The notes below the pieces were generated by a model. That model worked only from the letters and a program-made list of their open reading frames with translations. It was not told the DNA's origin and searched no databases. Made by a program: the position numbers and the translations under genes. A stretch of DNA of 64,000 nt from NCBI RefSeq assembly GCF_916618955.1, contig NZ_OU745390.1, positions 3,968,001 through 4,032,000 of the forward strand, read 5' to 3'. This DNA is from Pseudomonas sp. Marseille-Q3773 (lineage in GTDB: Bacteria > Pseudomonadota > Gammaproteobacteria > Pseudomonadales > Pseudomonadaceae). Of the stretch, positions 19,445-28,600 are shown one piece after another (positions within the stretch are counted from its first letter, which is position 1; each line of letters starts with the position of its first letter).

Positions 19445-19470
19445 TTGTCCAACAAATGGGGCGCACCTCA
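19445..19470. repeat. Right terminal inverted repeat (IRR) of the IS
   Basis: Reverse-complement partner of 18014-18039. It ends in CA and is followed directly by the ggta target duplication. Confidence 0.85.
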
Positions 19471-19502
19471 GGTACAGCGCATGCCTCAAAGGCTGTGGAG
19501 TA

Positions 19503-19535
19503 CCTTGTGGGAGCGGGCGTGCCCGCGAATAGGCC
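19503..19535. repeat. REP unit on the right side of the IS
   Basis: Inverted counterpart (ccttgtgggagcgggcgtgc...) of the REP at 17984-18011. Without the IS the two would be only about 32 bp apart. Confidence 0.85.
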
Positions 19536-19538
19536 CGA

Positions 19539-22112
19539 TCAGGCGCCGACGAGTGCCGGCTGGCCTTCATTCTTCGGATGCAGCGGCAACAGCGGCGAAT
19601 GCGGGTCGTTCTTTATCGACGCACGCCACACATCGATCCATGCCGCGTTGTGCTCGGCCCACACCTGCTCGTGCAGGCGGCTCAACGCCACCGGGTCGCT
19701 GAGCAGGGCCAGGCGGGTGTTGAGGTCCAGCCCCTTTGGCCCGACCTCCATCGCCCTGGCCACACGCTCGGCACGCAGCGCCTCGATCGGTGCCGCCTGG
19801 CCGTGACGGGCCGTGGCCATGGCGCAAGCCAGGGCGTTCTGCCGTGGGTCGACCACAGCGCGTACGAAGCCATCATGCAGGGCATGCCAGCGGTTTTCGT
19901 GGGTGTACTGGTCGGTGGCCAGCAGCTCCTGCGGCGTTGCGTATTCCTCGGGGATGAGGAACAGCTTCTCATCCTTGGCCGCCAGGCCCAGGCGGGTGCG
20001 GCTGGAAATCACCGAAACCGGGATCGACAGCACCAGCGAACCGACGATCGGCGCCAACCACCACAGGAAGCTAGGGTTCAGCCAGGCCACCAGCGCCGCC
20101 CAGGCAATACCCAGCAGGGTCTGCGGACCGTGGCGACGCACGGCTTCGCTCCAGGGCGTGGAGTCGTCGTCACGCTGCGGCGAGTTCCAGGTCGCTGCCC
20201 AGCCGAGGAACGCGGCCAGCACGAAGCGGGTGTGGAAGATCATGCGCACCGGCGCCAGCAACATGGAGAACAGCATTTCCATCAGCATCGACAGGGTGAC
20301 CTTGATCCGTCCACCGAACTCGGTCGCGCCCTTGGCCCAGATCAGGATGACGCTGAGCAGCTTGGGCAGGAACAACAGCACGATGGTAGTGGAGAACAGC
20401 GCCACGGCCTTCTCCGGGTGCCACTGCGGCCACAGCGGGTAGAGCTGGTACGGCTCGATGAAGTACTGCGGCTCCATCAACGTGTTGGTCGCCAGCAGCG
20501 CAGTCGACAGCACCAGGAACAGGAACCACAACGGCGCCGACAGGTACGACATCACCCCGGTCAGGAACACCGCGCGGTGCACCGGGTGCATGCCCTTGAC
20601 CAGGAACAGGCGGAAGTTCATCAAGTTGCCATGGCACCAGCGGCGGTCGCGCTTTAGCTCGTCGAGCAGGTTCGGCGGCAATTCCTCATAGCTGCCCGGC
20701 AGGTCGTAGGCGATCCACACGCCCCAGCCGGCGCGGCGCATCAGTGCGGCCTCGACGAAGTCGTGGGAGAGGATCGCCCCGGCGAACGCGCCCTTGCCCG
20801 GCAACGGCGCCAGGGCGCAGTGCTCGATGAACGGCTTCATGCGGATGATCGCGTTATGGCCCCAGTAGTGCGACTCGCCCAGCTGCCAGAAGTGCAGGCC
20901 GGCGGTGAACAGCGGGCCATACACGCGGGTGGCGAACTGCTGCAGGCGCGCATACAGGGTGTCCATGCCCGAGGCCTTCGGCCCGGTCTGGATGATACCG
21001 GCGTCCGGGTTGGCCTCCATAAGGCGCACCAGGCTGCTCAGGCATTCGCCGCTCATGACGCTGTCGGCGTCGAGCACGACCATGTACTTGTACTCCCCAC
21101 CCCAACGACGGCAGAAGTCGTCGAGGTTGCCGCTCTTGCGCTTCACCCGGCGCCGGCGACGACGGTAGAAGATGCGGCCGAAGCCTTTGGTTTCGCGGCA
21201 CACGTCCAGCCAGGCCTGTTGCTCGGCCACGGCGATGTCGGTGTCGTTGGTGTCGCTGAGCACGAAAAAGTCGAAGCGATCGAGGTTGCCGCTGGCGGCT
21301 ACCGACTCGAACGTTGCGCGCAGGCCGGCAAACACCCGCGGGACGTCTTCGTTGCAGATCGGCATCACCAGCGCGGTACGCGCCTCGGGCGCAATCGGCT
21401 CATTACCGGCACTGCTCCCCGAAATCTTGTATTTGTCGCGCCCGGTGAGCAACTCGAGGAAGCCCATCAGTGCGGTCCAGAAACCTGCCGACACCCAGCA
21501 GAACAGGATGCCGAAAAGCACCAGGATGGAGGTCTGCAAGGCGTACGGCCACACCTGTACCACGGTGTCCCACAGCGGCTGGTTGACGACTTCGTCGAAG
21601 TCCACGAACGACCAGCCCTGGTAAGGCAGGATGCCCTTCATGTACCAGCCGGCGACGATGGTCTGGCCGATCATCAGCGCCAGCAGGATGTAACGGCGGA
21701 TCGAGCCGACCGTACGCCAGCGTGCCGGCGGCAGCTCGCGCTTGGGCGGCTGTGGTGCATTGGTACGGCCGGTCATGCGTCGCCACATGCGGATCAGGAT
21801 GTTGGTGCGCCATGGCTCGGGCACGACCTTGGTGCGCTTGATCGGCGGGGCGATCTTCAGGCACAGCCGGCCGCTGCCGTCGACGCCGAGCATTTCGGCG
21901 TCTTCCAGCTCGGCGGCGCTGCCTACGGTCAGGCGCGGACCCACCGAGGCCTGCACGGCCTCGGCAGGGCTGGCGGCCGGGTTGGCCGCCAGGCGTTGGT
22001 GCAGCTCACTGAAGGACGCGCAGCTGGCGAGTTCCGCCCGTTGCTCGTCGCTCAGTGGTAGGTGGGCCAGATACTCGCGCAGCGATTCCGGCCTTGCGCT
22101 TGAGTTACTCAT
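19539..22112 (-). CDS. opgH: Glucans biosynthesis glucosyltransferase H (OpgH/MdoH)
   Basis: Inner-membrane family GT2 glucosyltransferase that builds the beta-1,2-linked backbone of osmoregulated periplasmic glucans from UDP-glucose. 857 residues, starting [12 protein letters not shown] cytoplasmic N-terminal region of about 130 residues is followed by two TM helices. The GT2 core has [17 protein letters not shown] (DxD) and [10 protein letters not shown] (Q/RxxRW motif), then several C-terminal TM helices. Its start overlaps the end of opgG by 8 bp, so the two are translationally coupled. Its 3' end lies just beyond the IS/REP cluster. Confidence 0.96.
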   Translation of the reverse strand: MSNSSARPESLREYLAHLPLSDEQRAELASCASFSELHQRLAANPAASPAEAVQASVGPRLTVGSAAELEDAEMLGVDGSGRLCLKIAPPIKRTKVVPEPWRTNILIRMWRRMTGRTNAPQPPKRELPPARWRTVGSIRRYILLALMIGQTIVAGWYMKGILPYQGWSFVDFDEVVNQPLWDTVVQVWPYALQTSILVLFGILFCWVSAGFWTALMGFLELLTGRDKYKISGSSAGNEPIAPEARTALVMPICNEDVPRVFAGLRATFESVAASGNLDRFDFFVLSDTNDTDIAVAEQQAWLDVCRETKGFGRIFYRRRRRRVKRKSGNLDDFCRRWGGEYKYMVVLDADSVMSGECLSSLVRLMEANPDAGIIQTGPKASGMDTLYARLQQFATRVYGPLFTAGLHFWQLGESHYWGHNAIIRMKPFIEHCALAPLPGKGAFAGAILSHDFVEAALMRRAGWGVWIAYDLPGSYEELPPNLLDELKRDRRWCHGNLMNFRLFLVKGMHPVHRAVFLTGVMSYLSAPLWFLFLVLSTALLATNTLMEPQYFIEPYQLYPLWPQWHPEKAVALFSTTIVLLFLPKLLSVILIWAKGATEFGGRIKVTLSMLMEMLFSMLLAPVRMIFHTRFVLAAFLGWAATWNSPQRDDDSTPWSEAVRRHGPQTLLGIAWAALVAWLNPSFLWWLAPIVGSLVLSIPVSVISSRTRLGLAAKDEKLFLIPEEYATPQELLATDQYTHENRWHALHDGFVRAVVDPRQNALACAMATARHGQAAPIEALRAERVARAMEVGPKGLDLNTRLALLSDPVALSRLHEQVWAEHNAAWIDVWRASIKNDPHSPLLPLHPKNEGQPALVGA

Positions 22113-23826
22113 CGGCAGGCAACTGATAGCTCCAGGTCTCGGTCAGCACCTTCTCGGTGGTGGCCGGGGTCCCGTTGGTGGGTGCCGCATCGGCGGCAGG
22201 TTGTTCGGCCTTGGCGGCTTTGTCGGCCTTGGCATGCTTGGTTGCAGCCTTGTCCTGCTTGGCATCCGCGGCAGGCTTGGCGGTCTCGACCGGCACGTCA
22301 CGCACCAGCGCGGCACGCATTTCGGTCGATTTGTTGGCTTCCTTGACCTTCAGACGCAGGGTCAGGCGCCAGCCCTTGGTCTCAGGGTTATAGCGCAAGT
22401 TGTTCTCGACCACCTCGGCGTTGTCGCCGACGCTGATCTGGCTGCGCACCGCGGTGTCTTCCGGCAAGGCCGCCAGCGTCGGGCCGGCGAAGTCGACCAG
22501 GAAGGCCACGCTGCCGTCAGGCTGGCGGATCAGGTTGGATTGCTTGACGTCACCGGTAGAGCGCAGGGTCTGCTTGACCCAGCCCAGCTCAGGCGCCTGG
22601 AACTTCGGCTCGTCGATGGTCCAGTGCAAGCGGTAGGCATACTCGAACGGCTTGCCTGGCTCGGGCAGCTTTTCCGGGCTCCAGAACGCTACGATGTTGT
22701 CGTTGGTCTCGTCGGCAGTCGGGATTTCGACCAGGTCGACGGTGCCCTTGCCCCAATCACCCTTCGGCTCGATCCAGGCGCTCGGGCGCTTCTGGTAGTT
22801 GTCATCGAGGTCTTCGTAGTCACTGAAGGCGCGCTGACGCTGCATCAGGCCAAAGCCGCGCGGGTTCTCGACACTGAAGTTGCTGACGGCCAGGTGTTTC
22901 GGGTTGTTCAGCGGACGCCACAGCCACTCGCCGTTACCCGCATGGATCGACAGGCCTTCGGAGTCATGCAGGGCCGGGCGATAGTTGAGGACCTTGGACG
23001 GCTGGTTGGGGCCGAACAGGTACATGCTGGTCAACGGGGCGATGCCCAGGCGGCTGACGTGATCACGCAGGAAAACGCGGGACTGCACGTCGACTACCGT
23101 GTCGTTGCCCGGACGCAGGGTCAGCTTGTAGGCGCCAGTGGAACGTGGCGAGTCCAGCAGTGCGTAGATCACCAGGTGCTTGTCGGCCGGCTTGGGCTTC
23201 TCGACCCAGAACTCGGTGAAGCGCGGGAACTCCTCACCCGACGGCAGCGCCGTGTCGATGGCCAGGCCACGGGCCGAGAGGCCATACACGTGGCCCTTGC
23301 CGACTACACGGAAATAGCTGGCGCCAAGCAGGGTCATGATCTCGTCCTGCTTGTCAGCCTTGTTGATCGGGTACAGCACGCGGAAACCGGCGTAACCCAG
23401 GTTCTTTGTGGTTTCCGGGTCGTGCGGCACGTCACCGAACTCGAAGCGGCTCGGGTCGTACTTGATTTCCTCGACCTTGGTGGCGGTGACCTGGTTGATC
23501 TTCACCGGCGTGTCGAAATGCATGCCCTGGTGATAGAACGACAGTTTGAACGGGGTCTTGTCCTTGGCCCATTCGGCCTTTTCCTGCAGGAAGTGGATCT
23601 TCTGGTAGTCCGCGAACTTCATGTCGCGGAACACCGCCGGCAGGTTGCTTTTCGGTGCTTCGTACTTCTGGCCGGCCAGATCCTTTGCCTTGGCTGCAAC
23701 ATCGTCAAGATTGAATGCCCACAGCTGGCCCGCGCTCATCAGGCCGACCACTGCCACGCCGGCCATCAAGGCCTTGCGTAACCGAACACCGGGGATTCTT
23801 GATGCTTTTTGGGGACTAACAATCAC
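22105..23826 (-). CDS. opgG: Glucans biosynthesis protein G (OpgG/MdoG)
   Basis: Periplasmic protein required for branching and elongation of osmoregulated periplasmic glucans. I chose the GTG at 23826 ([15 protein letters not shown] 6-7 bases upstream), giving 573 residues. An upstream in-frame ATG adds unrelated sequence. A Sec signal ([20 protein letters not shown]) precedes [25 protein letters not shown]. The two-domain body ends in an Ala/Lys/Asp-rich linker ([19 protein letters not shown]) and [13 protein letters not shown]; the linker is longer than I would expect for the family. Confidence 0.95.
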   Translation of the reverse strand: MIVSPQKASRIPGVRLRKALMAGVAVVGLMSAGQLWAFNLDDVAAKAKDLAGQKYEAPKSNLPAVFRDMKFADYQKIHFLQEKAEWAKDKTPFKLSFYHQGMHFDTPVKINQVTATKVEEIKYDPSRFEFGDVPHDPETTKNLGYAGFRVLYPINKADKQDEIMTLLGASYFRVVGKGHVYGLSARGLAIDTALPSGEEFPRFTEFWVEKPKPADKHLVIYALLDSPRSTGAYKLTLRPGNDTVVDVQSRVFLRDHVSRLGIAPLTSMYLFGPNQPSKVLNYRPALHDSEGLSIHAGNGEWLWRPLNNPKHLAVSNFSVENPRGFGLMQRQRAFSDYEDLDDNYQKRPSAWIEPKGDWGKGTVDLVEIPTADETNDNIVAFWSPEKLPEPGKPFEYAYRLHWTIDEPKFQAPELGWVKQTLRSTGDVKQSNLIRQPDGSVAFLVDFAGPTLAALPEDTAVRSQISVGDNAEVVENNLRYNPETKGWRLTLRLKVKEANKSTEMRAALVRDVPVETAKPAADAKQDKAATKHAKADKAAKAEQPAADAAPTNGTPATTEKVLTETWSYQLPADE

Positions 23827-24089
23827 GAGCAACCCTCGCCGAAAACAGATCATGAAACCAACGGCCAGCGACAAATGCCGGGTTGGCGAGCACTGTTCGG
23901 ACCCCGTGAGGGCGTAATGATTCCCCAAACGGATCCAGACAATGCTCGAGTCAGAGTGAAACGAACCTGCGAACGCAGGTCCATGCAGCGCGCGATTATC
24001 CAGCAGGTCGCGTTACAACGCATCAGGCTGGAACAACTATTTATCGTACAAAACCCCTTGTTTTCCTGTGAACACGGGGTTTTTCGACC
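23827..24089. other. opgG upstream region with a terminator-like hairpin for dtd
   Basis: 263 bp without a gene. The cccc-rich stem aaaacccc / ggggtttt (24050-24083, 18-nt loop) could terminate the dtd transcript. The rest should carry the opgGH promoter; no confident -35/-10 pair was picked out. Confidence 0.4.
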
Positions 24090-24527
24090 TCATATTTGTA
24101 ACATAAATGTTACGGGGCCATCATTGACCAGGTGCACCTGCATATCCGCGCCGAATTGCCCACTCGCGACGTCACCATGCAGGGCCTTCGCCTGCTGCAG
24201 AAGATAGTCGAACAACTCGGCACCAAGGGCCGGTGGTGCCGCCGTCGAGAAGCTCGGGCGCATGCCATTGCGGGTGTCTGCTGCCAGGGTGAACTGGGAA
24301 ACCAGCAACAGCCCAGCGCCAACATCCTTCAGCGACAGGTTCATCTTGCCCTGCTCGTCGCTGAACACGCGGTAGTTCAACAGTTTGTGCAACAGCTTGT
24401 CGGCCTTTTCTCGTGAATCTTCAGGCTCGACCGCCACCAGCACCAGCAACCCCTGGTCGATGGCGCCGACGACTTCCCCGGCCACTTCGACCCGCGCGCC
24501 ACGCACACGCTGCAGCAGGCCCTTCAT
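24090..24527 (-). CDS. dtd: D-aminoacyl-tRNA deacylase Dtd
   Basis: Proofreading enzyme that hydrolyses D-aminoacyl-tRNAs (and mischarged glycyl-tRNA-Ala). 145 residues. Both active-site signatures are present: [12 protein letters not shown] (SQFTL motif) and the Gly-cisPro motif in [11 protein letters not shown] at the C-terminus. It overlaps the upstream pip gene by 4 bp (ATGA), so dtd is coupled to pip. Confidence 0.97.
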   Translation of the reverse strand: MKGLLQRVRGARVEVAGEVVGAIDQGLLVLVAVEPEDSREKADKLLHKLLNYRVFSDEQGKMNLSLKDVGAGLLLVSQFTLAADTRNGMRPSFSTAAPPALGAELFDYLLQQAKALHGDVASGQFGADMQVHLVNDGPVTFMLQI

Positions 24528-25495
24528 GCTTCTTCCAGAGGCAGGTCGAGCAAGCGCCGAGCCATCTGGTCCGCAGCACGCACCAGGGCATCGGTGATAC
24601 CAGGCTCGGAAGCCGCGTGGCCGGCGTCGCGGATCACCTTCAGCTCACTGTTCGGCCAGGCCTGGTGCAATGCCCACGCGTTGTCCAGCGGGCAGATCAC
24701 GTCGTAACGGCCATGCACGATCACTGCCGGCAGGTGGGCGATCTTCGGCAGGTCGCGGATCAGCTGGTCCGGCTCGAGGAACGCGTTGTTCATGAAGTAG
24801 TGGCACTCGATGCGGGCGATCGACAAGGCGCGTTGCGGCTCGGAGAAGCGGTCGACGACCAGCGGATTGGGGCGCAGGGTGGCAGTGCGGCCTTCCCAGG
24901 TGGACCAGGCCTTGGCGGCGTGCATCTGGGCGATCTGGTCGTTGCCGGTCAGGCGCTTGTGGAAGGCCGCAACCAGGTCGCCGCGCTCTTCCGGCGGGAT
25001 TGGCGCGATATAGTCCTGCCAGTAGTCGGGGAACAGCCGGCTGGCGCCCTCCTGGTAGAACCAGTGAATCTCCTGCGGCCGGCACAGGAAGATGCCACGC
25101 AGGATCAGGCCATGTACCCGCTCGGGGTGCGTCTGGGCGTAGGCCAGGGCCAGGGTAGAACCCCACGAGCCGCCGAACAGCACCCATTTGTCTATCCCGA
25201 GGTGCTCGCGGATACGCTCCAGGTCTTCCACCAGATGCCAGGTAGTGTTGTTCTCCAGGCTCGCGTGCGGCGTGGAGCGGCCGCAGCCGCGCTGGTCGAA
25301 GGTGATGATGCGGTACAGCGTGGGGTCGAAGTAGCAGCGGCTCTGGGCGTCGCAGCCAGCCCCCGGGCCACCGTGGATGAACACCACCGGCAGACCTTCT
25401 GGCGAGCCGCTTTCGTCGACATACAGCACATGCGGCGCTTCCACGGCCAGATCGTGCCGGGCGTAGGGTTTGATCTGCGGGTACAGGGTCTGCAT
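24524..25495 (-). CDS. pip: Proline iminopeptidase
   Basis: Serine peptidase (S33 family) that removes N-terminal proline from peptides. 323 residues. Alpha/beta-hydrolase landmarks: oxyanion HGGPGAG, nucleophile G-G-S-W-G-S ([16 protein letters not shown]), acid in [10 protein letters not shown] and His in [12 protein letters not shown] cytoplasmic enzyme with no signal peptide. It is the first gene of the pip-dtd pair. Confidence 0.95.
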   Translation of the reverse strand: MQTLYPQIKPYARHDLAVEAPHVLYVDESGSPEGLPVVFIHGGPGAGCDAQSRCYFDPTLYRIITFDQRGCGRSTPHASLENNTTWHLVEDLERIREHLGIDKWVLFGGSWGSTLALAYAQTHPERVHGLILRGIFLCRPQEIHWFYQEGASRLFPDYWQDYIAPIPPEERGDLVAAFHKRLTGNDQIAQMHAAKAWSTWEGRTATLRPNPLVVDRFSEPQRALSIARIECHYFMNNAFLEPDQLIRDLPKIAHLPAVIVHGRYDVICPLDNAWALHQAWPNSELKVIRDAGHAASEPGITDALVRAADQMARRLLDLPLEEA

Positions 25496-25663
25496 TGCGC
25501 ACTCCGTGTGAGGATTATTCGGCCGTGGGCCATCATAAACCTGAATTGCGCTTTCAGCACCGTCCTCGCTGATACGTCCGCTGTGCAGCGGCAGACATAT
25601 CTACCCCACACGGGCCAGGCCACCCGGTGATAGTCCCTTGCCCTATCAAGCGAGACCGCCGAT

Positions 25664-28600
25664 ATGCCAAACCCAGCGATTTCCCAGCCTGGCGTTCACT
25701 ACGCCACCATCGAACGCAAGATCCCCGCCTGGCTCAAGCTTGCCCCGCCGGAAACCCACCGCGCGATGCGCAACAGGCAGCTGGCCCCCGCCTGGCTACC
25801 GGCAGCCATCCAGCAGCAACCGGACGTCGCCAAGGCTTGGCAGGAAGAACATGCCCGGCACCGCGAGCACCAGGCGCAGGTGCACAAACTGTTCGAGCGG
25901 CTACCAGACCTGGAAACCTACGCCAGCGAAACGCTGACCAAGGCAATCAAACAGCGCTTCGGGCTTGACCTGGACGTCCGCAACACCTACCTGGTCGATG
26001 CCCGCCTGATCGATAGCCGTAACGCGATCGATAGTCGTCAGGCGATCGATCGGGCCACCCGTTCGCTGCTGCACTGCGCGCTGCACAACTTCGACCAGGC
26101 CGCCGCGGCGGAGCATGGCATGGATGCGCCTGATGCCTTGCTGAAGAAGTCGGTCATCCTCGATCACCGCCGCTTCATGGGCACGGTGCCGATCACCAAT
26201 ACGGTAGACATCACCGCCGAAGCGTTTGCCGACTTGTGTCGCACCCTGGATATCGGCGGCAAGTACCATGAGCAGGTGCATGCCATCTACTACCCAGCGG
26301 GCATGCCCCGTGCAGAAGCCGACCAAGCCGCACTGGCTGTCTATGAAACCTTGGGGCGCGCCGAGGTTTCGGCGTTCAGGCAATCGCTGCATTTCGCCCG
26401 ACTCAAGGGGGACATCAGCGAAACGCTGTACGCCGCCGCCCTCGCCGCGCCCCTTGAGCAGGCGCCATCGACCAACTCGACAGTAACGTTCAGCTGGCTG
26501 GATTTGTGGGAGGCGGAACTGACCGGCGTCGTGCTCCTCACGCTGCAGGCAGCCGAACGCCAGGCCGTGGCCCTGTACATTCCGGAAGACAGCACGCGGC
26601 CGCTGAAGGAGTTCGCCAGCCAGGAAGCCTTGCTGGCCGAGCTCGGCGAAAGGTTGCAGGCCGATATCCACTATCTGGACAAACATATCTGCGACCGTGA
26701 CAAAGCGTCTGTCATCACCCGTCTCAAGGATCGACTCACACCACTGGGCTGGAGCACCCGAGGGATCCGAGAGCCTGTTGCGGACCTGCATGCCACCCTG
26801 CATCCCGTGACAAAGCCCTTCAGCCATGCGTTCCAGGGCGTCATGGCGTTCCAGAAAACCCAGCGCCATGAAAAGGATGTGCTGTTCCATGCCATCCCGA
26901 CCGAAATCGTCGACCGGCGTACAGCCCAGGCCCACCTGGAACTGGTTGCCGGGCGCGTATGGACCTCCTTGAATATCGCCGGGTTCTTCGTGCCCGGGCT
27001 GGGCGAGATCATGCTCGCCGTGTGCGTGGCGCAATTGGCAACCGAGGTATATGACGGCATCCAGGCCTGGCAAAACGACGAACGTGATACCGCCTACACC
27101 TATATGCTCGATGTGATCGAGAACGTGGCGATCATGACCGCCCTCAGCGCCGCAGCCCGCGCCTTGAAAGGCGCCAACGGCGGCGATGCTAGCGGCGTCG
27201 GCGAGCCGCCGCTGGTAGAAGAGCCCGACGAGGAACTGCCCGAAGTCGAACGTATTCCGGTAGCAACCCCCTCCTTCATCGAAGAACTGGAAGACGTCGA
27301 AACACCCGATGGCGAGGTTCGCCTGTGGAAACCCGACCTCACCCCCTACCAGAGCACTGAAAGGCTGCCCGCCGGCCTGGAGACGGACGAGCTCGGCCTG
27401 GTTCAGCACGATGGCAGGCAGTGGTTGGCGCTATCTGGCGAAAACTATATCGTCGGCCAGGCACCTGCCACCGGCGAGTACTACCTGCAGCACCCACAAG
27501 ACCCGCACCGTTACCGGCCGCCACTGAGGCATAACGGCGCCGGGGCCTGGCTGCACCGGGCAGATAACCCACTGAGCTGGTCGGGAATGGAACTGCTGCG
27601 GCGTATCGGTCACCTCAGCGCCCACTTCGATGACCAGACATTGCAACGACTGGTCGCGGTAAGCGGTATCGGCGAAGACGCGTTACGCCGGGCCTTGGCC
27701 GAAAGCCAGCGGCTGCCCGCCTTGCTGCAAGATACCCTGCAACGTTTCAAGCTGGACCAGACAATCCGCCTGCGATCCACCGGCAACACCCGGCCGTCCG
27801 ATTTCGCTGCGGCCTACGCAGGCCTATCCCGTCAACTTGAGCCGGGCGCGGAAGCCATCCAGCGGGCCTACCCGACCTTGCCGACCGCAGTCGCCAATGA
27901 ACTGGCACACGCCATGAGTGCCAGCGAACTGCAGATGCTCAGCGGCAAGGTGCCCCTGCGCCTCGGTGAGGAAATTCGCATCTACCGGCAACAGATCCGT
28001 CTCGCCCGCGCCTATGAGGGGTTGTACCTGTGCAGTGGGCCAAACTGGGATACCGACCGGTTGATCATGCAGACACTCGCCAGTCTGCCAGGCTGGCCAG
28101 GCGAAACCAGGATCCAGCTACTGCAGCGCCTGTCGTGGCCCCCCCAGGAACATGCGCTAGGCCCACTGGAAAGCCCGCCCCATACCATCACTCACGCCGC
28201 GGCGGGATACATCGTCCACGACGAAAGCCAGCCGAATGCGCCAATCAGGCTCTACCCAAGCCTCTACGCCGCGGTGTACGCGATGCTGCCTGCGGCCATG
28301 ACGCAACTGGGCGTGGCCGATGAGCAAGCGCTGCAGCGCCTGATTCAGGACAGCCCCTTGTTGCCCCGCCCGGCCCTGAGGACGGCACTCGGCATGCAAC
28401 CTGTACGCCCCGGTTACCGTTCGCCCATGCGCCTGGCCGACGGGCGCCTCGGCTACCCGTTAGGCGGCAGCCGACCACGAGCTACCAGCATCTCCAGGCA
28501 GAGCCTGCTGAATTCGATTCGTCAGGTTGGCCAACACGTCCTTATACCCAGGCCGGCCGAGCAACTGCTGACGGCGCTGGAAAACCGCAACCTGAACCGC

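Larger units (their letters stand above)
18014..19470 (+). mobile_element. IS3-family (IS150-type) insertion sequence, complete
   Basis: About 1,457 bp bounded by imperfect 26-bp inverted repeats, IRL 18014-18039 and IRR 19445-19470, which match at about 21 of 26 positions. The shared parts are tgcgcccc and tgttggacaa, and the ends are TG...CA. It is flanked by a perfect 4-bp direct repeat ggta (18010-18013 and 19471-19474), the target duplication. It carries orfA (18065-18598) and orfB in the -1 frame with a slippery heptamer between them, the IS3 hallmark. Ends, duplication and both reading frames are intact, so it may still be active. Confidence 0.9.

Noticed and set aside
24098..24113. 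Perfect palindrome GTAACAT-AA-ATGTTAC
   Set aside because: It falls inside the last codons of dtd (conserved FMLQI end), so symmetry is probably a coincidence of coding sequence, although an operator cannot be excluded.
26000..26060. Short repeated gcgatcgatag/cgtcaggcgatcgat motif within the giant LRR gene
   Set aside because: It encodes a repeated DSRNAIDSRQAIDRA peptide in frame, so it is a coding repeat, not a regulatory site.
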